A program made the position numbers and the translations under genes. From Mucilaginibacter oryzae (GTDB taxonomy: Bacteria; Bacteroidota; Bacteroidia; Sphingobacteriales; Sphingobacteriaceae), in NCBI RefSeq assembly GCF_003148845.1, contig NZ_QGHA01000007.1:155440-219439 (forward strand): a stretch of DNA of 64,000 bases, read 5' to 3'. The notes under the pieces are model-generated. The model was not told the DNA's origin. It made no database searches and saw only the letters and a list, made by a program, of their open reading frames with translations. Shown here in pieces: positions 35,146 to 43,411 of the stretch (within the stretch, counting starts at the first letter, position 1; each line of letters starts with the position of its first letter).

Positions 35146-35754
35146 ATGCAACAATTTGACACCCCTGCTGCCGATGCCGAGCTGTTGGAACTGCTTAAGG
35201 AAGATGATCTCAACGCTTTCGACGTATTGTTCAACCGTTATTGGAAATCGCTTTTTATTGCCGCGCAGGTGAGGGTGGGTGATGAGGAAACTGCGAAGGA
35301 TATTGTGCAAACCCTGCTGATTGATGTTTGGCAAAAGCGTAACGAAATACAGGTAAACACCAGCCTTGAGCAATTTTTGCATGGCGCGGTTAAGCGTAAG
35401 GTACTCCACCATTTTCGCTCCGAAAACATCAGGCAAAACGCTATGGAGAACGCTTTGGAGCGGATGGGAAACCTGATTCATAGTGAAGACAACCTTTCAT
35501 CCTACTTCAACCTGGAAAAAATTGTGAGCGAAGAAGTGGAGGAAATGCCTGTTAATATGAAACGGGCCTTCCTGCTTCGCAGCGACAGTTACTCGGTAAG
35601 GGAAATTGCCGAAAACCTTAACCTGGCCGAACAAACGGTATCCAACAATATCACCGAAGCGCTGAAGCGTTTAAAGCGCCGCCTTAAGATGGAATACCCC
35701 GACAGGTACCTCAACTGCTTTATTTGTCTCGTTATCCTGTTTACAAAAAGTTAA
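35146..35754 (+). CDS. ECF RNA polymerase sigma factor (FecI-like)
   Basis: 202 residues. Sigma region 2 (about 25-92, FDVLFNRYWKSLFIAAQVRV, DEETAKDIVQTLLIDVW) and region 4 (about 135-185, VREIAENLNLAEQTVSNNITEALKRL). Followed 72 nt later by fecR, then susC with an STN domain. This is the standard sigma, anti-sigma, transducing-transporter unit that switches on the operon when substrate arrives. Confidence 0.93.
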   Translation: MQQFDTPAADAELLELLKEDDLNAFDVLFNRYWKSLFIAAQVRVGDEETAKDIVQTLLIDVWQKRNEIQVNTSLEQFLHGAVKRKVLHHFRSENIRQNAMENALERMGNLIHSEDNLSSYFNLEKIVSEEVEEMPVNMKRAFLLRSDSYSVREIAENLNLAEQTVSNNITEALKRLKRRLKMEYPDRYLNCFICLVILFTKS

Positions 35755-35826
35755 CGTAAAGTTGATTTAAAATAGAAGTAGTAAAAGCGGTTTTGTGCAA
35801 CATATCCATAAACAGCACAGAACTGA

Positions 35827-36789
35827 ATGGATCCGCAGGAGCTAAAAAACTTAATTGACCGCTACCTAAAAAACAACGTTACCGAACAGGAACGGAAACT
35901 TGTTGACGAATGGTATCAATCGTACAACGAAACCGATGAACAGGTATCGGCCGAAAAAGAGCAGCATATAAAAAGCGGGATCTATGGCTACGTAAAGTCA
36001 CATGTAACTACTCCCACTGCAAAAATACGCCGCTTAAATATTTTTAGCTATGCGGCCGCGGCCGCTATAATTTTACTGGTTGGCGCAGGACTGCTTGTGC
36101 GCCGGGCAGTAATAACCCGGCAACAGCAGCAACAACAAGCCCCGGTATTTGCCACTTATAAAACCAAAACAGGCCAGGTAAAAAAACTCGAATTGCCCGA
36201 TGGTTCAACCGTTTGGCTCAATGCCTTGTCGAGCATCAGGATAGGCACGAGCTTTAATAACACGGCTACCCGCAAGGTTTACCTGGATGAAGGCGAGGCC
36301 TTTTTTGAAGTAAAGCATGATGCCGCGCATCCCTTCCTGGTAGTAACCAATAGCGTAACCACCAAGGTGCTGGGAACTTCATTCAACGTAAAAGCTTATA
36401 GTCAACTGAACTACGTTGCGGTAACGCTGCGCACAGGCCACGTGGAGGTAAGCGATAAACACGGAAAAATGGCCGTATTGATGCCTAACCAAAGGGCTAC
36501 CTATACCATAGGGCAGCAGGCTTTTGTGCTGAGTAAATACAACGGCGAAAAAAGCCGTGGCTGGATAGAAGGCCGCACCGCCCTCAGCAACGCGTCATTC
36601 CGGGAACTGGCCATGACCGTGAATAACATTTACGGGGTAAAAGTGACCAGCGCAAACAATCAAACAGATACCTATAAATACAACATCATCATCACCAGTC
36701 AGCACACGGTTGATGAAACCATGAGGCTAATATGTTCCATCCACAAAAACAGCAGCAGGAGGCGAAACAATGAAGTAACCGTTTACTGA
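35827..36789 (+). CDS. FecR-family anti-sigma factor
   Basis: 320 residues. N-terminal cytosolic sigma-binding segment (1-70), transmembrane helix (about 73-92), a Gln run (99-104), FecR beta domain (about 108-230, LPDGSTVWLNALSSIRI), and a C-terminal STN-binding region (RTALSNASFRELAMTVNNIY). Pairs with the ECF sigma upstream and the STN domain of the following SusC. The C-terminus is basic and lacks the usual hydrophobic end. Confidence 0.92.
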   Translation: MDPQELKNLIDRYLKNNVTEQERKLVDEWYQSYNETDEQVSAEKEQHIKSGIYGYVKSHVTTPTAKIRRLNIFSYAAAAAIILLVGAGLLVRRAVITRQQQQQQAPVFATYKTKTGQVKKLELPDGSTVWLNALSSIRIGTSFNNTATRKVYLDEGEAFFEVKHDAAHPFLVVTNSVTTKVLGTSFNVKAYSQLNYVAVTLRTGHVEVSDKHGKMAVLMPNQRATYTIGQQAFVLSKYNGEKSRGWIEGRTALSNASFRELAMTVNNIYGVKVTSANNQTDTYKYNIIITSQHTVDETMRLICSIHKNSSRRRNNEVTVY

Positions 36790-36794
36790 AAATA

Positions 36795-36821
36795 AAAAAG
36801 CCCGGTCTGTAGCAGACCCGG
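36795..36821 (+). promoter_or_regulatory. A-tract plus GC hairpin between fecR and susC (locus 2)
   Basis: AAAAAAG followed by GCC-C-GGTCTG-TAG-CAGACC-C-GGC (a nine-bp stem with one C-C mismatch). As at 10901-10940, the A-run precedes the stem in the sense direction and makes a T-run only on the antisense strand. About 90 nt before the susC start. Confidence 0.75.
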
Positions 36822-36908
36822 CCATTAGATTGCAAAGCACAATAGATTGAGCCCTATATGCTTATGCCCTTAGTTTCTCTGTTTACAATTCACTAAGAAC
36901 TCAAAAGT

Positions 36909-39900
36909 ATGAAAAAAAACTTACGTTGCTTAAGTAAAGCTATGCGTATCACTTTTCTGATTTACACCATGATTATCGCGGGCGCGGGTGTATTGATTGC
37001 CGCCCCGAGCACCGGACAGATTTTTGAAAGACGCGTTAGCGTTTCCCTTTCAAACGAAACCCTGTTAACTTCCATAAAAAAGATTGAAGCCGCCGGTAAC
37101 ATTGAATTTGCTTACGACCCTAAAACCATTGCCCAGGCAAATGCGCAGGTTAAAAACCAAAGCTTTAGCCACGAACGCTTGGAAACCATTTTAAAGGCGG
37201 TTTTTGGCAATACGAACATTGGTTTTAAAGAGGAGGTAACAGGCACCGTTACCTTGTTTAAAAAAGACCCGCCGAAAGCTGCACCCGGCAAAGTAACCGG
37301 TAAAATTGTTGATGAAAAAGGCGAGCCGCTTACCGGCGCTACAGTGATGCTGCTTGAAGCAGGCAAAGGCGCGCAGGCCGATGTTAACGGTAATTTTACC
37401 ATCAGTGCCGATGAGGGCGTTTATACGCTGGTGGTAAGCTTTATCTCGTTCGAATCGAAACGTGTACCGGGTATCAAAATTAAATCGGGCGAGGTTAACG
37501 CGCTTAACCCTATTACCCTGGTAGCGCAATCGGGCACGCTGAATGAGGTGTTGGTAGTAGGCTACGGCACGCAGAAAAAGCAAAACCTCACCGGCGCGGT
37601 TGAGCAGATCACCTCAAAGGCGCTCGAAAACCGTTCGTTACCTAACTTAACCCAGGGCTTGCAGGGTGTTATACCTAACTTAAACCTTGTGCCTTTGGAT
37701 GGTAAACCAATCCAATCGCCAACGTACAACGTAAGGGGAACAACCTCTATCGGCCAGGGTGGTAACGCGTTGGTATTGGTTGATGGTGTTGAGGGCGACC
37801 CAAGCCGGATCAACCCTAATGATGTGGCCTCCGTATCGGTATTGAAGGATGCTGCTTCGGCTTCTATTTATGGCGCCCGCGGCGCTTTCGGCGTTATCCT
37901 CATCACCACAAAAAATCCGGGTAAAGAGAAAACCAGCGTTACCTACTCGTTCAACCAATCCATTAAAAGCCCAACTACGGTACCTAAATTTGTTACCGAT
38001 GGTTACACTTTTGCCAAAATGTTTAACGATGCCTGGAGCGCCTGGAATGATTACTCGCAAACACCGCAAAATATCAACAAAACGGTAAAGTTTTCTCAAG
38101 CTTACCTGGAAGAACTAAGAAAACATTCGCTTGATCCGTCGCTGCCCTCTACTATTGTAAACAGCGCCGGCGAATATGAGTATTATGGCAATACCGACTG
38201 GTACAAGCTTTTATATAAAAACCATAACGCGGCCCGCGAGCACAATTTAGCGGTATCGGGCAACAGCGGCAAGGCCGACTTCCTGATCACCGGCCGTTAT
38301 TACGCGCAGGATGGTTTATTCCGCTATAACTCGGATGATTACAGCATTTATAACTTAAGGGCCAAAGGCTCATTGCAGGTATTTCCGTGGTTAAGCATTT
38401 ATAACAATGCCGACTACTCGAACATGAAATACCACAACCCGCAAAACGTGGGCGAAGGTGGCAGTGTTTGGAGAAATATCCAGGACGAGGGCCATACTAT
38501 GGTTCCCTTGTTTAACCCTGATGGTACGTTAACTTATTCGGCAGCGTACTCGGTAGGCGATTTTTACTACGGCAAAAACGGTATCAATTTTGATAACCGT
38601 GTATTCAGGAACACTACCGGTTTTGTAGCCCAGTTTTTTGATAACACCTTCCGTGTAAAAGGTGACTTCACCTTCCAAAATACCGATAACGGCAAAAACA
38701 GTAAACGTGTGCCTGTAGCGTACAGCCGCAAACCCGGAGTGATCGAATATGTTGGTACAGCCTATAACGATCTGGAGATCTATAATCAAAGCACCCAGTA
38801 CATAGCTACCAACACTTACGGCGAATTTGAACCAAAACTAAAAGGTGGCCACTATTTTAAAGCTTTAGCAGGTTTCAACTTCGAGCAGTCTACCCAAAAA
38901 GCGCTTGATGTTACGCGTAACGGTTTACTTTCTGACGATGCTACAGATATTAACCTTGCCCTTGGCCAGGGGATAACTACTGTAGGAGGTTGGGATAAGT
39001 GGGATATTGTAGGTGGTTTTTATCGTTTAAACTACTCTTTTAAAGATCGCTACCTGGTAGAGGCAGATGGGCGCTACGATGGTTCATCAAAATTTCCTTC
39101 CGATCAGCGTTATGCTTTCTTCCCTTCGGTATCTGCCGGTTGGAAGATCTCGAACGAACCTTTCTGGAAAGTATCGAAAGAATTGATCACCAATTTAAAA
39201 GTAAGAGCTTCTTACGGCTCATTGGGTAACGGTAGCATAGGTTCATACGCGTTCCAGGAGAAATTTAAAATTGAAAAATCACCAAGGATCCTGAATGGTG
39301 TGTTGCCTCAAAAAACCGGTCAGCCGGGTGTGTTGCCTGATGGTTTAACCTGGGAAACTTCAAATACCCAAAACCTTGGTTTGGATCTGGGCATGCTGTC
39401 AAACCGCTTAACAATTTCGGGTGATGCCTATATCCGCAAAACTACCGATATGTTTACCGTAGGTATGACTTTGCCTGCCGTTTTTGGCACCGATGTACCT
39501 AAAGGTAACTATGCCGACCTTAAAACAAAAGGCTGGGAGGTAACTATAGCATGGCGCGATAAATTTAACGACGGTGCCAAACCCTTTAACTACGGTTTAA
39601 GGTTAACCATGGCCGACTATACTTCCAAAATCACCAAGTACAACAACCCGGATAAACGCCTTAGCGATTATTATGCAGGCCAAACCGTAGGCGAGATCTG
39701 GGGTTTTGAAACAGCCGGTTATTTTACCTCGGCACAGGATATTGCCAACTCGCCTAAACAAACATTGATCAAGGCTTCAACAACCGGTCAGCTTTTACCG
39801 GGCGATATCAAGTTTAAAGACCTGAACAATGATGGTGTAATTGATTTTGGCGATCAAACCGTAAATAAACCCGGCGACAGAAAAATTATTGGTAATGCCA

Positions 39901-40445
39901 CCCCTCGATATACTTATGGTATTGGTGTGGACGCTGATTGGAATAACTTCTTTTTCTCGGCATTTTTCCAGGGCGTAGCCAAACGCGATTGGTATCCGGG
40001 CTCGGAAGCAAGCGTTTTCTGGGGACAATATAACAGGCCTTACAACAAAATTCCCGCGTCGCAATTGGGCAAGATCTGGTCGGAAGATAATCCGAATGCC
40101 TATTTCCCTCGTTACAGGGGCTATACCGCCCAGAATGGCTCGGGTGAGTTAAGTCAGGCACAAACCAAATACATGCAAAATGCGGCTTACCTGCGTATGA
40201 AGAACGTACAGGTAGGTTATAACCTGCCATTACACCTGATTCAGAAAATAAAGCTGAACAGCCTGCGGGTATTTGTATCGGGCGAGAACCTGTTAACATG
40301 GTCGCCGCTTTATAAAGTTACCAAAGACATCGACCCTGAAAGCATCAACGGATCAGACAGGGTACTTACCGATGGTAAAAGCGGTAACGGTAACAACTAC
40401 CCGATATTAAAAAGTGTAACCATAGGTTTAACGGCAACATTTTAA
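36909..40445 (+). CDS. SusC/RagA TonB-linked outer-membrane transporter with STN domain
   Basis: 1178 residues: signal segment (about 12-33), STN domain (about 42-118), carboxypeptidase-regulatory-like domain (about 128-204), the SusC box LNEVLVVGYGTQKKQNLTGA at 211-230, plug with LVDGVEGDPSRINPNDVAS and ASIYGARGAFGVILITTK, and barrel to the C-terminal ILKSVTIGLTATF. Paired with the SusD gene 22 nt downstream and controlled by the sigma/FecR pair upstream. Imported substrate unknown. Confidence 0.95.
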   Translation: MKKNLRCLSKAMRITFLIYTMIIAGAGVLIAAPSTGQIFERRVSVSLSNETLLTSIKKIEAAGNIEFAYDPKTIAQANAQVKNQSFSHERLETILKAVFGNTNIGFKEEVTGTVTLFKKDPPKAAPGKVTGKIVDEKGEPLTGATVMLLEAGKGAQADVNGNFTISADEGVYTLVVSFISFESKRVPGIKIKSGEVNALNPITLVAQSGTLNEVLVVGYGTQKKQNLTGAVEQITSKALENRSLPNLTQGLQGVIPNLNLVPLDGKPIQSPTYNVRGTTSIGQGGNALVLVDGVEGDPSRINPNDVASVSVLKDAASASIYGARGAFGVILITTKNPGKEKTSVTYSFNQSIKSPTTVPKFVTDGYTFAKMFNDAWSAWNDYSQTPQNINKTVKFSQAYLEELRKHSLDPSLPSTIVNSAGEYEYYGNTDWYKLLYKNHNAAREHNLAVSGNSGKADFLITGRYYAQDGLFRYNSDDYSIYNLRAKGSLQVFPWLSIYNNADYSNMKYHNPQNVGEGGSVWRNIQDEGHTMVPLFNPDGTLTYSAAYSVGDFYYGKNGINFDNRVFRNTTGFVAQFFDNTFRVKGDFTFQNTDNGKNSKRVPVAYSRKPGVIEYVGTAYNDLEIYNQSTQYIATNTYGEFEPKLKGGHYFKALAGFNFEQSTQKALDVTRNGLLSDDATDINLALGQGITTVGGWDKWDIVGGFYRLNYSFKDRYLVEADGRYDGSSKFPSDQRYAFFPSVSAGWKISNEPFWKVSKELITNLKVRASYGSLGNGSIGSYAFQEKFKIEKSPRILNGVLPQKTGQPGVLPDGLTWETSNTQNLGLDLGMLSNRLTISGDAYIRKTTDMFTVGMTLPAVFGTDVPKGNYADLKTKGWEVTIAWRDKFNDGAKPFNYGLRLTMADYTSKITKYNNPDKRLSDYYAGQTVGEIWGFETAGYFTSAQDIANSPKQTLIKASTTGQLLPGDIKFKDLNNDGVIDFGDQTVNKPGDRKIIGNATPRYTYGIGVDADWNNFFFSAFFQGVAKRDWYPGSEASVFWGQYNRPYNKIPASQLGKIWSEDNPNAYFPRYRGYTAQNGSGELSQAQTKYMQNAAYLRMKNVQVGYNLPLHLIQKIKLNSLRVFVSGENLLTWSPLYKVTKDIDPESINGSDRVLTDGKSGNGNNYPILKSVTIGLTATF

Positions 40446-40466
40446 TCATTAAAAAAAGCTACAGAT

Positions 40467-42266
40467 ATGTTTTCTTTAAAATCAGCATACGTAAAGCTAT
40501 CCGCAATAATGCTTTTTGTGAGTTTTATTGTAGTTAGCTGTAAAAAATTAGACCAGGCGCCGCAGGATACCGCCAAAAGAAACGATGTTTTTGGCAACGT
40601 AACGGGCCTGCAACTATACGCCAACTCGTTTTATGAAATACTGCCCGACGCCGGCGCGGTAGTACGAGGCGATGCCATGGCCGATTACGCGGCCAGAACA
40701 TCTGTTCCCGACTTTTTAAGGCCGGGCGCCTATGGCCCACGGCAAAGTACCGATTGGGTATGGACCGGGCTGCGAAATATTAACTTTTTTATAGAAAATT
40801 GTAATAACCCCAAAGTTGCGCTTGCTGATCGCCAGCACTTTATTGGCCTTGCACGTTTTTTCAGGGCCTGGTTTTACTTTGACAAACTGAAACGCTTTGG
40901 CGATGTGCCATGGTACAGCAAAACCATGAAGGTCGATGACCCGGCGTTGTATAACCCAAGGGATAAAAGAACCCTGGTGGTCGATTCGATCATTGCCGAT
41001 CTGGATTATGCCGGTACGTACATTAAAACAACAGATAACACCCGCAGCTTGATTACTAAGTACACCGCTTATGCCTTTAAATCGCGCGTTTGCCTTTTTG
41101 AGGGCACTTTCCGCAAATATCATGACGAATACGGCCTGCAGGCTTCAGTGAACGGCCTGTTAACCCAGGCTGCAGAGGCCGCACAAAAAGTGATGACCGA
41201 AGGCGGCTTTAGTTTAAATACAGCCGGAGGTACAGATAAATCGTACCGTGCGTTGTTTACCGGCCAGGCTCCCGTAGCATCAGAGGTGATTTTGGCTGCG
41301 ATCTCAGATCCTGCGTTGGGGGTTTTTAATGATTCGAATTGGTACTGGACAAGCGCTACCTACGGCGACCGGTTAAGCCTTATCCGCACATTTGTAAATA
41401 CCTATCTTAACATTGATGGCACACCGTTTACGGATAAACCAGGTTACAAAACCATGCCGTTTGTTGAAGAAGTAAAAGGCCGCGATATGCGTTTGCAGCA
41501 AACCATCCGTATGGGTAACTACAGCCGCCTTAATGGTACAACACAACAAATAGCCCCGCCTGTGTTTTCCTATACTTACACCGGGTATCAACCAATTAAA
41601 TTAACGCAGGATGATGCATCGATGGATGGCGGTAAAAGGAACACTAACTCGGTGCCAATTATGCGCTATGCCGAGGTGTTGTTAAACTATGCCGAAGCCA
41701 AAGCCGAGTTAGGCACGCTTACCGATGCCGACTGGAATCAAACCATCGGCGCTCTACGTCGCAGGGCCGGTATTACAGGCAATACGGCTACCAAACCCGT
41801 TGTTGTTGATCAATATCTTAAAAACAACTATTTCCCGGCTATTTCGGATGCTTCGATATTGGAGATCCGCCGCGAACGCGGTATCGAGCTCGCGTTTGAG
41901 GGTTTCAGGTTTTATGATATTGTACGCTGGAAAAGAGGCGAACTGATGGATCAAACCTGGAATGGCTTTTACGTACCGGCATTGAACGTTCCGATGGATT
42001 TGAATGGTGATGGCGTACTGGATGTATGCTTTTACACCACGCTCCCGGCTAAGGAAAACCAGGTTGCCGGTGTAACCTACGTAAACGTTGCCCCTACATT
42101 GGCCAACGGTACGGCAAATCCGCAGCGGCTTAACAGCGATAACGAACTTACCTGGTTAACCACTATTGCGCGTAAATGGGATAACAAGTTTTATCTTTAC
42201 CCGATCCCTGAAACCGACAGGCTTCAAAACCCTAAATTGGGCCAGAACCCGGGTTGGGAACAATAA
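40467..42266 (+). CDS. SusD/RagB family outer-membrane lipoprotein
   Basis: 599 residues, lipobox IVVSC with the lipidated Cys at about 26. SusD marks: FFRAWFYFDKLKRFGDVPW, VPIMRYAEVLLNYAEAKAEL, ILEIRRERGIELAFEGFRFY, and the C-terminal YPIPETDRLQNPKL...NPGWEQ. Partner of the preceding SusC. The next gene overlaps the tail region and encodes a phosphatase-fold enzyme, which suggests the substrate carries a phosphate ester. Confidence 0.94.
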   Translation: MFSLKSAYVKLSAIMLFVSFIVVSCKKLDQAPQDTAKRNDVFGNVTGLQLYANSFYEILPDAGAVVRGDAMADYAARTSVPDFLRPGAYGPRQSTDWVWTGLRNINFFIENCNNPKVALADRQHFIGLARFFRAWFYFDKLKRFGDVPWYSKTMKVDDPALYNPRDKRTLVVDSIIADLDYAGTYIKTTDNTRSLITKYTAYAFKSRVCLFEGTFRKYHDEYGLQASVNGLLTQAAEAAQKVMTEGGFSLNTAGGTDKSYRALFTGQAPVASEVILAAISDPALGVFNDSNWYWTSATYGDRLSLIRTFVNTYLNIDGTPFTDKPGYKTMPFVEEVKGRDMRLQQTIRMGNYSRLNGTTQQIAPPVFSYTYTGYQPIKLTQDDASMDGGKRNTNSVPIMRYAEVLLNYAEAKAELGTLTDADWNQTIGALRRRAGITGNTATKPVVVDQYLKNNYFPAISDASILEIRRERGIELAFEGFRFYDIVRWKRGELMDQTWNGFYVPALNVPMDLNGDGVLDVCFYTTLPAKENQVAGVTYVNVAPTLANGTANPQRLNSDNELTWLTTIARKWDNKFYLYPIPETDRLQNPKLGQNPGWEQ

Positions 42267-42280
42267 AAGATACATCGATT

Positions 42281-43120
42281 ATGAAAGTAAAACAGTTTTT
42301 ATTCAGCGCGTTATTGGCGCTGCTCAGCCTGCCGGCGGGCGCCCAGCATTTAATTGTAGCAACCTTTAACCTGAGGTTCGCCAACCCCAGGGATACAGGC
42401 AATCTTTGGGTAAACCGGGCGCCTGTTGCCGCCGCGCTGATTCGTTTTCATCAGTTTGATGTTTTTGGTACCCAGGAGGGCCTCAAAAATCAGCTGGAAG
42501 ATCTGAGTACCGCCCTGCCTGGTTACGAACGCTACGGCTTAGGTCGTGACGACGGGAAAGACGCGGGAGAGCACTCGGCTATATTTTTCAGGAAAAGCCG
42601 TTTTACGTTACTCAAAAAAGGTGATTTCTGGTTGTCTGAAACGCCTGATAAACCAGGCTTAGGCTGGGATGCAACCTGCTGCAACCGCATCTGCTCATGG
42701 GTGTACCTGCAGGATAAGGAAAGTAAAAAGAAATTTTACTTCTTTAACGCCCATTTTGATCACCAGGGAAAAGTAGCCCGTGAAGAAAGCGCAAAGCTGA
42801 TCCTGAAAAAGATCAAGGAAATTGCAGGTTCAGAAAAAGCCATCTTTACCGGCGACCTGAACGGCGACCACCAAAGCACGTGGTACCAGCGTTTGGCTAC
42901 CTCGGGCTATTTGGTTGATACCTACAGCCAGGCCGCGCAACCTTATGAGTTTAACCCATCGTTTAACTCATTTGGCGAGGAGATTAAACGCAGCGGCGTT
43001 ATCGACCATATTTTCACTACCGGTAAGGTTAATGTGCAAAGATGGGGAATCTTGTCTGATAGCTATCACGGTAAATATCCTTCGGATCATTTCCCGGTGC
43101 TGGCCGAGTTGAGTTTGTAA
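42281..43120 (+). CDS. Secreted endonuclease/exonuclease/phosphatase-family hydrolase
   Basis: 279 residues from the ATG at 42281 (MKVKQFLFSALLALLSLPAG), 14 nt after the susD stop; a longer frame would begin inside susD. The signal peptide is followed by EEP motifs in order: VATFNLRF, GTQEGL (metal-binding Glu), FFNAHFDHQG, FTGDLNGD, and SDHFPVLAEL with the catalytic Asp-His. The fold covers DNase I-like nucleases, inositol phosphatases and sphingomyelinases. Being secreted in a susCD operon, it probably removes phosphate from an imported glycan, lipid or nucleic acid. Exact substrate not known. Confidence 0.87.
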   Translation: MKVKQFLFSALLALLSLPAGAQHLIVATFNLRFANPRDTGNLWVNRAPVAAALIRFHQFDVFGTQEGLKNQLEDLSTALPGYERYGLGRDDGKDAGEHSAIFFRKSRFTLLKKGDFWLSETPDKPGLGWDATCCNRICSWVYLQDKESKKKFYFFNAHFDHQGKVAREESAKLILKKIKEIAGSEKAIFTGDLNGDHQSTWYQRLATSGYLVDTYSQAAQPYEFNPSFNSFGEEIKRSGVIDHIFTTGKVNVQRWGILSDSYHGKYPSDHFPVLAELSL

Positions 43121-43140
43121 ATTCAATACTCATTTGTAGA

Positions 43141-43170
43141 GGGGTTGCCGAACAGGCAACCCCTTTTTTT
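43141..43170 (+). terminator. Terminator of the second susCD operon
   Basis: Nine-bp stem GGGGTTGCC / GGCAACCCC with a five-nt loop, followed by a T-run of seven. The rest of the 291-nt gap to the next gene is AT-rich and holds no supported gene. Confidence 0.92.
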
Positions 43171-43411
43171 ATATCCCAATTGATTATTGCTTGTATTTAA
43201 GCAACCGGCATCGCCTTAGGTGCATGCAGGTTAAGATGTGAATAAACAGGTTTATTAAACGCTGTTTTTTACACTTTTTGTCAACTAATGTCTTTTATTT
43301 TATCATTTTTTCATGATAACGGATTGGGGTTGAAAGTTTCATTAAAAAAACCAACATTTATTAAAGTATTAAAAACAAATAAGATATTTTTATAACATAA
43401 AACCCCTATTT

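Noticed and set aside
35104..35481. 125-codon minus-strand frame over the ECF sigma gene
   Set aside because: The plus-strand sigma gene fits both conserved regions; the antisense frame has none.
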